The position numbers were made by a program, and so were the translations under genes. From Elymus sibiricus (taxonomy: Eukaryota > Streptophyta > Magnoliopsida > Poales > Poaceae), in NCBI GenBank assembly GCA_039707655.1, contig CM077675.1:419429162-419493161 (forward strand): a stretch of DNA of 64,000 nucleotides, in the 5' to 3' direction. Positions within the stretch are counted from its first letter, which is position 1. Each line of letters begins with the position of its first letter. Below the pieces are notes generated by a model. That model did no database searches and was not told the origin of the DNA. It saw nothing but the letters and a program-made list of their open reading frames with translations. Below, in pieces: positions 45,123-55,791 of this stretch.

Positions 45123-47414
45123 TGTAACACCCTGATGTCAGTGCTAGAGTGATGTTTGTAATTAAGCTACAGTGATGGCCAGGATTAAGCTAATCCATTT
45201 TGTTAATCCCAATGTGATCACTTTTGGAATCAATGCAAATTCTTTTTCTTTTGCAATTCAAATCCTTTTGAAAGGAGGTTTTGAAAGTTTTGCAAACCTG
45301 GAAATAAAAATCATACTTGGGTTGCAAATAATCCACAAGCTTTCTCCAGGTTATAACCAGCATTTTATCATGTTGTTTAAAGCCTCTAAAACAATTAAAC
45401 AGATCCCAAAAACAATTTTTTAAATGCCCTTTTTGATTTATGAAAATATCAAATTAATCCAAAGGACCCCCAAGCTTTTTGTGGCAGTACCTATTATTGC
45501 AATGCGGATATTAGGCCAAGTGCCATATTTTACTAAAGTCATTTAGGCCTATTTTAAATGATAACAGAAGGTTTAAAACAGAAAGCAACAGTTTTAAAAA
45601 AATAAAAGGGAAAGGGCTAATTGCCCAAGTCACTTAGGCCTGTCGGCCCAGTGACCAGGCCCAGCCCACCTCCCCCCCATCGTCTTCCCCACTGCTCACG
45701 AGGGAGGACGTGGGCAAGCCGATGCCCGCCAGCGGCCGTGGCCGTCGCGCTGGCGGCCATCCGGCGGCCTCTCGTCGCCTACAAGGGCCCCTGCGGTGCC
45801 CCGAACCCTAGCTCGCCCCCACTTCCCCCCTCTCGCGCCGCCTGCATCTCCTCGCCCGATCCCGAGCGCCGCCGTCGCCATGGCTCCGGCGTAGCCGCGG
45901 CCACCGAGCCCCATTCGCCTCGCCTCCTCGCCCAGAAGCTCCGCCGTCGACCCCCGCGTCCACCCCGACCCCAAGCGCGAGCTCGCCGCCCCTGCATCGC
46001 CCCATGTCTCCGTCTTCCTCCTCGGGTCGCCGCCGCGCTCCATCGACGATTTCGGCGCCGTCGAGCCTCCCCCGAGCCCGCTGAGCACCTCTGCAGGACC
46101 GCTGTGAGCTCCTGCTTCTTCCCCTCTCCCTCTCGCGCTAGATCCGGCCCCGTAGCCCCATTCCCCTCCATGCCCGATAGTCGGCTCCGCTCGAGCTCGA
46201 CGTTGGCGAGCCTCCAATGGCCTTTTGGTCCCGCACTCGCCGACATTCACCTCCCCGCGCAGCGTAGAGCCTCCCTGCCCTTTCCGTTTGTTCGCTAGCC
46301 TGCCGTAGCGCCGCCCCCGTCGGAGCCCGAGCTCCGCCGCCCGCCATTGCTCTCGGGCACGAGCCGTGCGTGCCGTTGCACCCGCGCGTGCTGCAGGCAT
46401 GCTCCAGGTGCTCCCCTGCGTTGATTCCATGCGCTAGATACGACCCCCGCGCGCTGCAGCTGCTGTTTCGCCATCCGCCCAAACCGGCCTCCGCCACGGC
46501 GTGACGCCGGCAACGTCACAGACCACCACCGCCTGCCCCGATGGCCGAAATGGAACGTCGGCAGCCCCAGCTCGCGAATGCAGCAAGCGGCGCTCGATTT
46601 AGTGCCTCCTACGCAAAATTCGAGCCCCGCCTGCGTTCTGGGCCTCGCTGGAGCGTCGCCGACGTGGCCTGGCTGGGGCCACCCCCAGTGACCCTGCCAG
46701 TGGCCCCGGGGGGGGCAGTTGACCAGTTGACCCAGTCAACTAGCTGACTGGGCACAGCCCAGTCACTGCAAGGTGGGGCCCGACCCCCCCGTGTGTGTAT
46801 GACATGTGGGCCTCGCCTCACTTTAGTTAATTAGGTTAATTTAATTAATCCTGTTAATTAGTTAAAACTAATGTGATACTAAAATGTGGGGCCCCTAGCT
46901 AATTAATCAGTAACTAGTTTAATTTAACTCTGTTTAGACCCTGAGTCTATGGCAGGTGGGGCCCACTGGTCAGGTTTGACCAGTCAGCCCCACTGTTTGA
47001 CTACTGATGTTATCCTCATGTCATGATGATGTCATAAATGCTTTTTCGAATTTAATTAAATGTGTTTAATTTCAGAATATTAATAAAACTTTGAAAATTA
47101 ATATAAAATAATCCGTAACTCGGATGAAAAAGTTTTATACATGATAGTTGCTCAGAAAAATCCCACGAATCCGAATTCGGTGTCCGTTAGTCTGTCACGT
47201 GCTCCTATCATAGCGAACATGGAACTTTTCCATCGTTTTCGTTTGTCCGGTAGTAGCCCGAGACCCGGAAAATATCGTCAGATATTCTTCCGATCCGTCT
47301 GCGACGTGTAGTCCTGCGTTAGTGCATACCTAGCTCTGCATATTGCCATGTCATGCATAGTGATTGCATCTATGCTTTATATTTATTGTTTCTCCCCCCT
47401 CTTCTTACCGGTAG

Positions 47415-47486
47415 AGCCCGAGACTGATGCTACTGCCGGGTATGACTACGCGCCTGACGATCAGCCTTTTGCCGCAGAGCAGCAAG
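47415..47486 (+). other. Exon-like segment 1 in LTR of X
   Basis: It is preceded by a pyrimidine tract and CCGGTAG, a plausible 3' splice site, and followed by CAAG/GTAAGTG, a strong 5' splice site. It reads 24 codons without a stop (PETDATAGYDYAPDDQPFAA within) and ends in phase 1. See the finding on the split frame. Confidence 0.4.
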
Positions 47487-47491
47487 GTAAG
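47487..47491. other. Left target-site duplication of Athila-like element (GTAAG)
   Basis: GTAAG here versus GCAAG at 56863-56867, one mismatch. Confidence 0.65.
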
Positions 47492-47729
47492 TGATACGTC
47501 TCCAACGTATCTACTTTTCCAAACTCTTTTGCCCTTGCTTTTGACTCTAATTTGCATGATTTGATTAGAACTAACCCGGACTAATGCTGTTTTCAGCAGA
47601 ATTGCCTTGGTGTTTTTTTTGTGCAGAAATAAAAGTTCTCGGATTGACCTGAAAATTTACAAAGAATATTTTTGGAATTAATAAAAAATATTGGCGAAAG
47701 AATCAACCGGAGAGGGGCCACCACCTGGT

Positions 47730-47778
47730 CACAAGCCAGGGGGGCGCCCCCCCCCTAGGGCACGCCCCCTGTCTTGTG
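47730..47778 (+). other. GC-rich stem-loop in Athila-like 5' LTR
   Basis: CACAAGCCAGGGGGGCG pairs with CGCCCCCTGTCTTGTG with one mismatch and a bulge, 37 bp before the TATA box. Confidence 0.75.
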
Positions 47779-47814
47779 GGGCCCCTGAAGCTCCTCCGAC
47801 CTCGTTTCCACTCC

Positions 47815-47821
47815 TATATAT
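47815..47821 (+). promoter_or_regulatory. TATA box of Athila-like 5' LTR
   Basis: TCCTATATATTCC just after the stem-loop. The same sequence lies at 55785-55791 in the 3' LTR. Confidence 0.6.
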
Positions 47822-48903
47822 TCCTATTCGGGGAGAAAAAAAAATCAAAGAGAAGAGTTCATCGCGTTTTACGATACGGAGTCGCCGCCACCTCCTGTTC
47901 TTCGTCGGGAGGGCAGATCTGGAGTCTAATTTGGGCTCCGGAGAGGGGAAATCGATGCCGTCGTCATCACCAACCATCCTTCATCACCAATTTCATGATG
48001 CTCTCCGCCGTTCATGAGTAATTCCATCGTAGGCTTGCTGGACGGTGATGGGTTGGATGAGATTTACCATGTAATCGAGTTAGATTTGTTAGGGTTTGAT
48101 CCCTAGTATCCACTATGTTCTGAGATTGATGTTGCTATGACTTTGCTATGCTTAATGCTTGTCACTAGGGCCCGAGTGCCATGATTTCAGATCTGAACCT
48201 ATTATGTTTTCATGAATATATATGTGTTCTTGATCCTATCTTGCAAGTTGTAGACACCTATTACGAGTTATGATCCGCATCCCCCAGGGTGACAATAACT
48301 GGGATTCTTTCCGGTGATTACCGTAGTTTGAGGAGTTCATGTATTCACTAAGTGCTAATGCTTTGGTCCGGTTCTTTATTAAAAGGAGGCCTTAATATCC
48401 CTTAGTTTCCATTAGGACCCCGCTGCCACGGGAGGGTAGGACAAAAGATGTCATGCAAGTTCTTTTCCATAAGCACGTATGACTATATAAGGAATACATG
48501 CCTACATTACATTGATGAATTGGAGCTAGTTCTGTGTCACCCTATGTTATAACCGTTGCATGATGAATGCCATCCGACACAATTATCCATCACTGATCCA
48601 TTGCCTACGAGCTTTTCATATATTGATCTTTGCTAAGTTACTTTTCCATTGCTACTGTTAAAATCATTACAACACTGCTACTGTCACTTTGCCATTGTTA
48701 CCGCTACTTCCATACTACTTTGCTACTGAATACTTTGCTGCAAATACTAAGTCTTTCAGGTGTGGTTGAATTGACAACTCAGCTGCTAATACTCGAGAAT
48801 ATTCTTTGGCTCCCCTTGTGTCAAATCAATAAATTTGGGTTGAATACTCTACCCTCGAAAACTGTTGCGATCCCCTATACTTGTGGGTTATCAAGACCTT
48901 TTT

Positions 48904-48923
48904 CTGGCGCCGTTGCCGGGGAG
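48904..48923 (+). other. Primer-binding site of Athila-like element
   Basis: CTGGCGCCGTTGCCGGGGAG follows the LTR end by about 10 bases. It is the tRNA-Asp complement used by Athila/Tat elements. Confidence 0.85.
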
Positions 48924-48971
48924 CATAGCTCTATTCTCTGAGTCACTTGGAATTTATATCTGTTGATCACT

Positions 48972-51705
48972 ATGAAGAATTTGAAAGATGCTAAAACCAA
49001 GATCTACCCCTCAACTACGAGGAGAGGTAAGGAACTGCCATCTAGCTCTGCACTTGATTCACCTTCTGTTATGAGTAAACTTGCGACACCACCACCTGCT
49101 ATTGATTCTGATATGTCGCAAGTAATTGATGATGCCACTTCTGCTATGCATGATGTGTATGATGATACTTTGCTTGATACTACTGTGCCCCTGGGTGAAT
49201 TTCTTGATGAACAAATTGCTAGAGTCAATGCTGAAACTGATGATATTATTGAAACTGGACACTATGAGACACCTGGTAGACCTAGCTCTCCTAGATATGA
49301 ATTGCCTGATATACCTAAGGGTTATGTTATGGAAGGAGAGGTAGCTAGGGACTTTCTTGCTTGTAAGGATAGAGATGATCTTAAGAAATTATTATGCAAG
49401 TGGAAAGAAAAATCTTTGAATGCTAGAATGCAATATGATCCCAAGTTTGCTACTTCACCTATCTTTGTTACTGATAAGGATTATGAATTCTCTGTCGATC
49501 CTGAGTTAATTACTTTGGTTGAATCTGATCCTTTCCATGGTTATGAATCTGAAACTGTTGTGGCACATCTTAATAAATTGAATGATATAGCCACCCTATT
49601 CACTCATGAGGAAAAAATTCGTTATTACTATATTCTTAAGTTGTTTCCTTTCTCATTAAAGGGTGATGCTAAGATATGGTTTAATTCTCTTGCTCCTGGT
49701 TGTGTGCGTAGTCCCCAGGATATGATATATTACTTCTCTGAAAAATATTTTCCTGCCCATAAGAAACAAGCTGCCTTGCAGGAAATATTTACCTTTGTGC
49801 AAATTGAAGAAGAGAGTCTCCCACAAGCACGGGGGAGGCTTCTCCAGTTACTTAATGCTTTGCCTGATCACCCTCTCAAGAAAAATGAAATTCTTGATAT
49901 CTTTTATAATGGACTAACCGATGCTTCTAGGGACCACCTAGATAGTTGTGCTGGTTGTGTTTTCAGGGAACGAACTGTTGAAAAAGCTGAACTACTATTG
50001 AATAATATATTGAGTAATGATAATGATTGGACTATTCCCGAACCACCTCCAAAGCCAACTCCGAAGAAAAGAGGCATTCTATTTCTCAGTCCTGAAGGTA
50101 TGCAAGAGGCAAAGAAATCTATGAAATAAAAAGGTATTAAAGCTGAAGATGTAAAGAATCTACCACCTATTGAAGAAATGCATGGTCTTGATAACCCGAC
50201 ACAGGTGGTAGAGGTAAATTCCCTCAGTAGATTTGATGAAGGTGATATTCCTTATAATAAGTCTGCTAGCTAATGCTTGGATTAGTTTGATAACTTTATT
50301 GTTAAGCAAGAAAATTTAAATGCTTATGTTAGTAGACAATTGAAACATAATGCTTACATGCTTGATCGCTTAGGCGATTATATGAGTAGAACTGTTAATG
50401 ATCTTAAGCTTATTAGTAAACATGCTTCGATGGTAACGACTCAAGTAGAACAAGTACTTAAGGCACATAATGATTTGCTTAATGAGATGATTGGTAAGAA
50501 CAATGATCATTCTGTTAGAGTTGTGACTAGAGGTGGTAGAATGACTCAGGAACCTTTGTATCCCGAGGGCCATCCTAAGAGAATTGAGCAAGATTCTCAT
50601 AGAGTTAATACTGATGCACCTGGTCATTCTAATAGTAGGAAAAAGAATGACGATAGGACTTTGCATGCTGCTAGTGAACCTGTTATTGATACTCATGAAA
50701 ACCCAAATGATATTTCTATTTCTGATGCTGAGACACAATCTGGTAATGAACATGAGCCTAGTGATAATATTAATGATGATGTTCATGTTGATGCTCAACC
50801 TAGTAATGATAATGATGTGGAGATTGAACCTGCCGTTGATCTTGATAACCCACATCCTAAGAATAAAAGATATGATAAAAGAGACTTTGTTGCTAGGAAA
50901 CATGGTAAAGAAAGAGAACCTTGGGTTCAGAAACCCATGCCCTTTCCTCCTAAACCATCCAAGAAGAAGGATGATGAGGACTTTGAGCGCTTTGTTGAAA
51001 TGCTTAGACCTGTCTTTTTTGCGTATGCGCTTGACTGATATTCTGAAAATGTCTCCTTATGCTAAGTATATGAAAGATATTGTGACAAATAAAAGAAAGA
51101 TACCGGAGGCTGAGATTTCCACCATGCTTGCTAATTATACTTTTAAGTGTGGAATACCAAAGAAACTAGGAGATCCTGGAGTACCTACTATACCATGCTC
51201 TATTAAAGGAAATTATGTTAAAACTGCTTTATGTGATCTTGGAGCTGGTGTTAGTGTTATGCCTTTCTCTTTGTATCGTAGACTTGATTTGAATAAGTTG
51301 ACACCTACTAAAATCTCTCTGCAAATGGTTGATAAATCAACTGCTTTACCCATCGGTATTTGTGAGGATGTGCCTGTTGTGGTTGCAAACGTTACTATCC
51401 TAATGGACTTTGTTATTCTTGATATTCCCGAGGACGACAGTATGTCGATCATCCTTGGTAGACCCTTTTTGAATACTGCAGGGGCTGTTATTGATTGCAA
51501 CAAGGGCAATGTCACTTTTCATGTTAATGGTAATGAGCATACGGTACACTTTTCGAAGAAACAATCTCAAGTTCACAGTATCAACTCCGTTGAAAAAATT
51601 TCAATGATTATTATTAGAGACTTTGAATTCCCTCTCCCTACTGCCAAAAAGAAATATGATATACTTATTGTTGGGGACATGCATATCCCCATTGAGGTAA
51701 CATAG
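48972..51705 (+). pseudogene. Broken gag-protease frame of Athila-like element
   Basis: It starts at ATG 48972; the frame is open a little upstream only through TTG. A retrotransposon gag domain is encoded around 49560-49990 (EEKIRYYYILKLFPFSLKG, AKIWFNSL, then Q-E-ESL-QARGRL). Three in-frame stops follow at 50127, 50271 and 50283. The frame then resumes to 51038. A run of six T at 51015-51020, where five would keep frame, shifts the reading. The next frame carries an aspartic protease: CDLGAGVSVMP near 51232-51264 (D-[ST]-G-type active site as DLGA) and IILGRPFLNTAGAVID near 51448-51495. A capsid, nucleocapsid and protease role is known for such frames. No zinc knuckle is evident. Four lesions make it non-functional, and pol is missing. 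Confidence 0.8.
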
Positions 51706-52496
51706 TGTTATTCGAAAATTCTCCGGTTCCGTGTCATTCGAAAAAAGTTTGTCAATAAGACTTGATCAACCTTATTGATGGATTCTTTTTGATGAGCATG
51801 AGATGGATGAATTTACAAAGCACAACCTTCTGTACCCGACTTTTATTTTCTGTTCTTTAGTTTCAATTTAGTAAAAATGCTATTATTTCTCTGCTTTCTA
51901 ATTTATCCGTGCAATAGAAAAATGACCTGAAAATAAAAGTTCTCAGAATTCCCTGAAAATTTAGTATGATTTTTTCTGGAATATTTAAGAGTTTTTGGCA
52001 CTGAGAACACATCAGGGGGCTGCACCAGTGGGCCACAAGCCTGCAGGGCGCGCCCACCCCCCCTAGGCGCCCCCTGGCTTGTGGGTCCCACGTGGGCCCC
52101 CGTCACTTATTCCAGCACCCATCCACTTCGTCTTCCCCTAGAAAAAATCCCACCATTGCTCAAACCCGTGTTCTAGCTCATCTTGCTGCCATTTTCGATC
52201 TCCTTCCTCAAAGCTCCATTTGCAAAACTGTTTTACGGGATTGTTCATCGGTATGTGACTCCTCCAATGGTCCAATTAGTTTTTGTTCTAGTGCTTTATA
52301 TATTGCAAATTTTTGCTACTGTGGTGACCTTGTTCTTGAGCTTGCATGTCAAATTTGTATGGTCCCAAGTAGTTTTGATGCATGATATAGCCTCTAGGCA
52401 CTTGTGGGAGTAGTTGCTATAAGTTTTGTTGAGCTTTGTTCACTTTTATTTGGAGTCACTAAAAATTTCAGAATTATTTTTCAGAAAAAGGAAAAA
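51706..52496 (+). other. LTR-like leader region between protease and extra ORF
   Basis: 51915-52090 follows the same order as the element's own LTR at 47625-47790: AAATAAAAGTTCTC, CCTGAAAATTTA, a CACAAGCC...GGCTTGTGG stem-loop, then GGGTCCC. It then departs from it. It resembles an old LTR U3 placed upstream of the extra ORF. No reading frame is assigned here. Confidence 0.5.
52030..52088 (+). other. GC-rich stem-loop in internal LTR-like region
   Basis: CCACAAGCC (52033-52041) pairs with GGCTTGTGG (52076-52084), with an inner AGGGCGCGCC / GGCGCCCCCT stem. Confidence 0.65.
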
Positions 52497-53522
52497 ATGT
52501 TAAGGAGAATATATCACGGTGGTTCCTCGAGCAAGAAGGCCCCGAGACTCGCGATACGCGAGCCTGACTTTGAACCACCGAGGGAAGCTCAAGTGCGGCC
52601 TTGTGAATGGCTGTCGAACCCATTCATGGTCCATGCTGGATTCAAGGAAGAATTTTACGCGTACATACGAAATGCTGGCCTTGAAGATTTTGTTTCAGAC
52701 CGATGCAAGCAGTATTATCAACTCACTGATTCCTTCGTGCGGAGGTTTGAATTTTCATCTAGGCGTAATACGCATTCCGTTCTATTTAATCTTTATAATG
52801 AATCTTATACTATGGATTTAGAGGACTTTAACCGTGCATGCAAAATTCCACAATGGGGCAGCCATAGTGATCCTCACAAAACTAAATATAATGATTTTCT
52901 TGCTGGCATCACTGTGGGAGAAACAAGAAATATTACACAGGCTACCTTAGGGAGCATTCACTTTCCTACCATACATTGTTTTGCTCTCTTCATAGGTAGA
53001 TGTATTAACGGTAAACATGACCATAGCCACCTTTGCGTACCTGATCTTAGTATTCTTAAAAGTGCGGTCATGGGTGATAGACGATATAATTTGGGAGCTA
53101 TTATTGCTAGGAGGCTACATAAAAATGCTAAGGATGGAGATTTCTTTGGTGGAATATATGCCACCCGTGTAGCTAATTATCTTAGGGTACCCATAAGGGA
53201 GAATGATATTGAGTTACCACCTGCTTTTCTTGATTATGAGGCTTTGGTATGCTACTTGTTTCTTGAGAGAAACGAACAACCCCTCCTGTACCGACTAATT
53301 TTTGACAGACAGCGTGCTGTCCATATTACTCTTCCTGCTCCTGCCTTCTTTAACTTTCAGGAAAAACGGAGATACTTTATAACCAGAGAGGAGGCAAACG
53401 AGTACGAGAGAGAGGCGGAAGCCTCTCGCCTCCGCGCTGCAGCCGCTCAGGCAGTAGCTGCTGCAGCCCAGTACAACCCCAACTATGACTTTGGATATTA
53501 TCCGGGCCGGCCGTGGCCCTAG
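52497..53522 (+). CDS. Extra ORF of Athila-like element (ATHILA ORF1-like, 341 aa)
   Basis: An intact frame located between protease and the 3' LTR. I chose ATG 52497 (MLRRIYHGGSSSKKAPR) because the 31 codons upstream of it look like leader sequence, although an ATG exists at 52404. The middle part reads MDLEDFNRACKIPQWG, then TLGSIHFPTIHCFALFIGR, SILKSAVMGDRRYNLGAII and GGIYATRVANYLRVP. This is the pattern of the ATHILA ORF-1 / plant-transposon family: a catalytic-free, helix-rich protein of unknown role. The C-terminus is Ala- and Gln-rich and ends GYYPGRPWP. No signal peptide or membrane segment is visible. That it stays open while gag-protease carries four lesions may be chance or recent selection. 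Confidence 0.7.
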   Translation: MLRRIYHGGSSSKKAPRLAIREPDFEPPREAQVRPCEWLSNPFMVHAGFKEEFYAYIRNAGLEDFVSDRCKQYYQLTDSFVRRFEFSSRRNTHSVLFNLYNESYTMDLEDFNRACKIPQWGSHSDPHKTKYNDFLAGITVGETRNITQATLGSIHFPTIHCFALFIGRCINGKHDHSHLCVPDLSILKSAVMGDRRYNLGAIIARRLHKNAKDGDFFGGIYATRVANYLRVPIRENDIELPPAFLDYEALVCYLFLERNEQPLLYRLIFDRQRAVHITLPAPAFFNFQEKRRYFITREEANEYEREAEASRLRAAAAQAVAAAAQYNPNYDFGYYPGRPWP

Positions 53523-53543
53523 ACCAACTTAGGCCAAAAGCCT

Positions 53544-53558
53544 AAGCTTGGGGGAGTA
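53544..53558 (+). other. Internal PPT-like motif after the extra ORF
   Basis: AAGCTTGGGGGAGTA, almost the same as the true PPT at 55450-55463, sits 22 bp after the ORF stop. Confidence 0.7.
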
Positions 53559-55449
53559 CGTATTTCTCACCGACATTACATTCATGTTCACACATTCATT
53601 CCAGTTGTCGGTGTTCATACTTTTTCATTGTACCATCCATGGTAGTTTATTTCTTCTTTTGCTTTCTTCTTGTGTGTTTAATTAACCTTGAGAAAAAAAA
53701 ATTAGTTCTAGCTTTACCTTCTAGTTTGTTTAGTTGTACTATTAAAAGAAAACCCAAAAAGATTTCTCGTTCTTCTTTTGCTTGTTGGGAGCCTTCCCGT
53801 GTAAATGGTTTTCTTTTCCTTTTTTTGGGTCGTAAGGAGAAGACCACGATGACATGTTGAGTGGCTCTCATATGCATTATTGTTTATCTATCAGAGAGCC
53901 CATATTACCTTGCCTTCTCCTTTGAGTTATTACTTGCAGATTCCAGCTTAGTCCAATGCACGCGCACTCTTATTATTATTATTCACACCGTTCGGTCGTT
54001 CAAGTGAAAGGCAATAATGACGATTTATGATGAAGTGACTGAGATGGAGAAAAGCTGGTATGAACTCGACCTATTTTGTTTTTGTAAATATGATTAGCTC
54101 ATCGTTCTGGATTCAGCTCGTTATGGATTGAACATGTTTGCAATGACAATTAGAGATTATAGTTACTCATGCCATGCTTAATTAGCTAAGAGCGTATAAT
54201 GGTTTGTCTTGTGTGCCAACATGCATTTTAAAATGGTTGTGATGTAGTATGATAGGATGGTATCCTCCTCTGAATGATTCAAGTGGCTTGACTTGGCACA
54301 TGTTCATGCATGTAGTTGAAACAAAACCAACATAGCCTCCACGATGTTTATGTTCATGGTGATTTATATCCTACTCATGCTTGCATTCAATGTTGGTTAA
54401 TCTCAAAGCATGTTTATGACTGTTGTCGCTCTCTAGTTGGTCGCTTCCCAGTCTTTTGCTAGCCTTCACTTGTACTAAGCGGGAATACTGCTTGTGCATC
54501 TATCTCCATAAACCCAAAGTTGTTCCATATGAGTCCACCATACCTACCTATATGCGGTATTTACCTACCGTTCCAAGTAAATTTGCATGTGCCATTCTCT
54601 AAAACCTTCAAATAATATTCTGTTTTGTATGCCCAAATCGCTCATGTAGTGACTAGGGGCTGTCAGTATCTTCCATGCTAGGTGGGTTCTCACGATATGT
54701 GTTGATTCACTATCATTCACGAGAAAGTGGCTGGTATTCGGGATGCCCAGTTCCATGCTCAAAGCTTAAATCAAAATATAATAAACCAAAACTCCCCCAG
54801 GATTGTGTTTGTATGGACGGTACCCGTGGATTCGGCCCGCCGTGGAGTGTGATTGATTGGTGGAGGGGGAGTAAAAACTTTACTATTCTATTTGGGAACC
54901 GCCTATAATGTATCTAGCATGGAAGATATTGAGATCTCTTGGTTGTTATGTTGACAATGAAAGCATACCACCCAAAATCATGATTCATCCCTGTTTTTAA
55001 AAGCTCGAGCTCTGGCACCTCTGCAAATCAATGCTTCCCTCTGCGAAGGGCCTATCTATTGATATTGAGTATGAGTGTGACTGGATCTCTTTTACCATGA
55101 ATTACAATGTCTAGTCAGTCCTTGTTCTTCAGAGGTGCTCTGCATTTATGTTTTGCGGTCTCGGAAAGGGCTAGCGAGATACCATTATATCATATTGTAT
55201 CATGATTGTTTTGATAAAATTGTTGTTATCCGAGACTTATTATTATTGCTCGCTAGTTGATTATGCCATTGATATGAGTAAATGTGAGACCTAAATTTTA
55301 TTGTAAATGTGGTTAGTCTATAATCTTTGCTGAAAATCTGAACATCAGTTAGACATATTTACAATAGCAAGATCAAACAGAGTTTGTAAAAGTTTTTCTT
55401 TCTCACTTTCAGTTTATCAACTGAATTGCTTGAGGACAAGCAAAGGTTT
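53559..55449 (+). other. Non-coding 3' zone of Athila-like element
   Basis: No frame with a recognisable domain. It includes a (TTA)n run near 53970 and ends at the PPT. Confidence 0.6.
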
Positions 55450-55463
55450 AAGCTTGGGGGAGT
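55450..55463 (+). other. Polypurine tract of Athila-like element
   Basis: AAGCTTGGGGGAGT immediately precedes the 3' LTR. Confidence 0.85.
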
Positions 55464-55701
55464 TGATACGTCTCCAACGTATCTACTTTTCCAAACTCTT
55501 TTGCCCTTGTTTTGGACTCTAATTTGCATGATTTGGTTAGAACTAACCCGGACCGACGCTGTTTTCAGCAGAATTGCCTTGGTGTTATTTTTGTGCAGAA
55601 ATAAAAGTTCTCGGATTGACCTGAAAATTTACGGAGAATATTTTTGGAATTAATAAAAAATATTGGCGAAAGAATCAACCGGAGAGGGGCCACCACCTGG
55701 T

Positions 55702-55748
55702 CACAAGCCAGGGGGGCGCCCTCCCTAGGGCGCGCCCCCTGTCTTGTG
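55702..55748 (+). other. GC-rich stem-loop in Athila-like 3' LTR
   Basis: CACAAGCCAGGGGGGCGC pairs with GCGCCCCCTGTCTTGTG. The right arm has GCGC here where the 5' LTR has GCAC, which improves pairing. Confidence 0.75.
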
Positions 55749-55784
55749 GGGCCCTTGAAGCTCCTCCGACCTCGTTTCCACTCC

Positions 55785-55791
55785 TATATAT
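55785..55791 (+). promoter_or_regulatory. TATA box of Athila-like 3' LTR
   Basis: Same sequence and spacing as in the 5' LTR. Confidence 0.6.

Larger units (their letters stand above)
47492..48893 (+). repeat. 5' LTR of Athila-like element (1402 bp)
   Basis: Starts TGATACGTCTCCAACGTATC and ends ACTTGTGGGTTATCA. It contains the stem-loop at 47730-47778 and a TATA box at 47815. Confidence 0.92.

Noticed and set aside
45621..46519. Pro/Ala/Arg-rich proteins of up to 244 aa on both strands
   Set aside because: They lie within the LTR of X, overlap each other on both strands and show no domain. Kept only as a GC-rich block of interest.
52404..52496. Alternative upstream start for the extra ORF of the Athila-like element
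   Set aside because: The extra 31 codons look like leader sequence, and the basic, Ser-rich start at 52497 looks like the true N-terminus. Not excluded without relatives.
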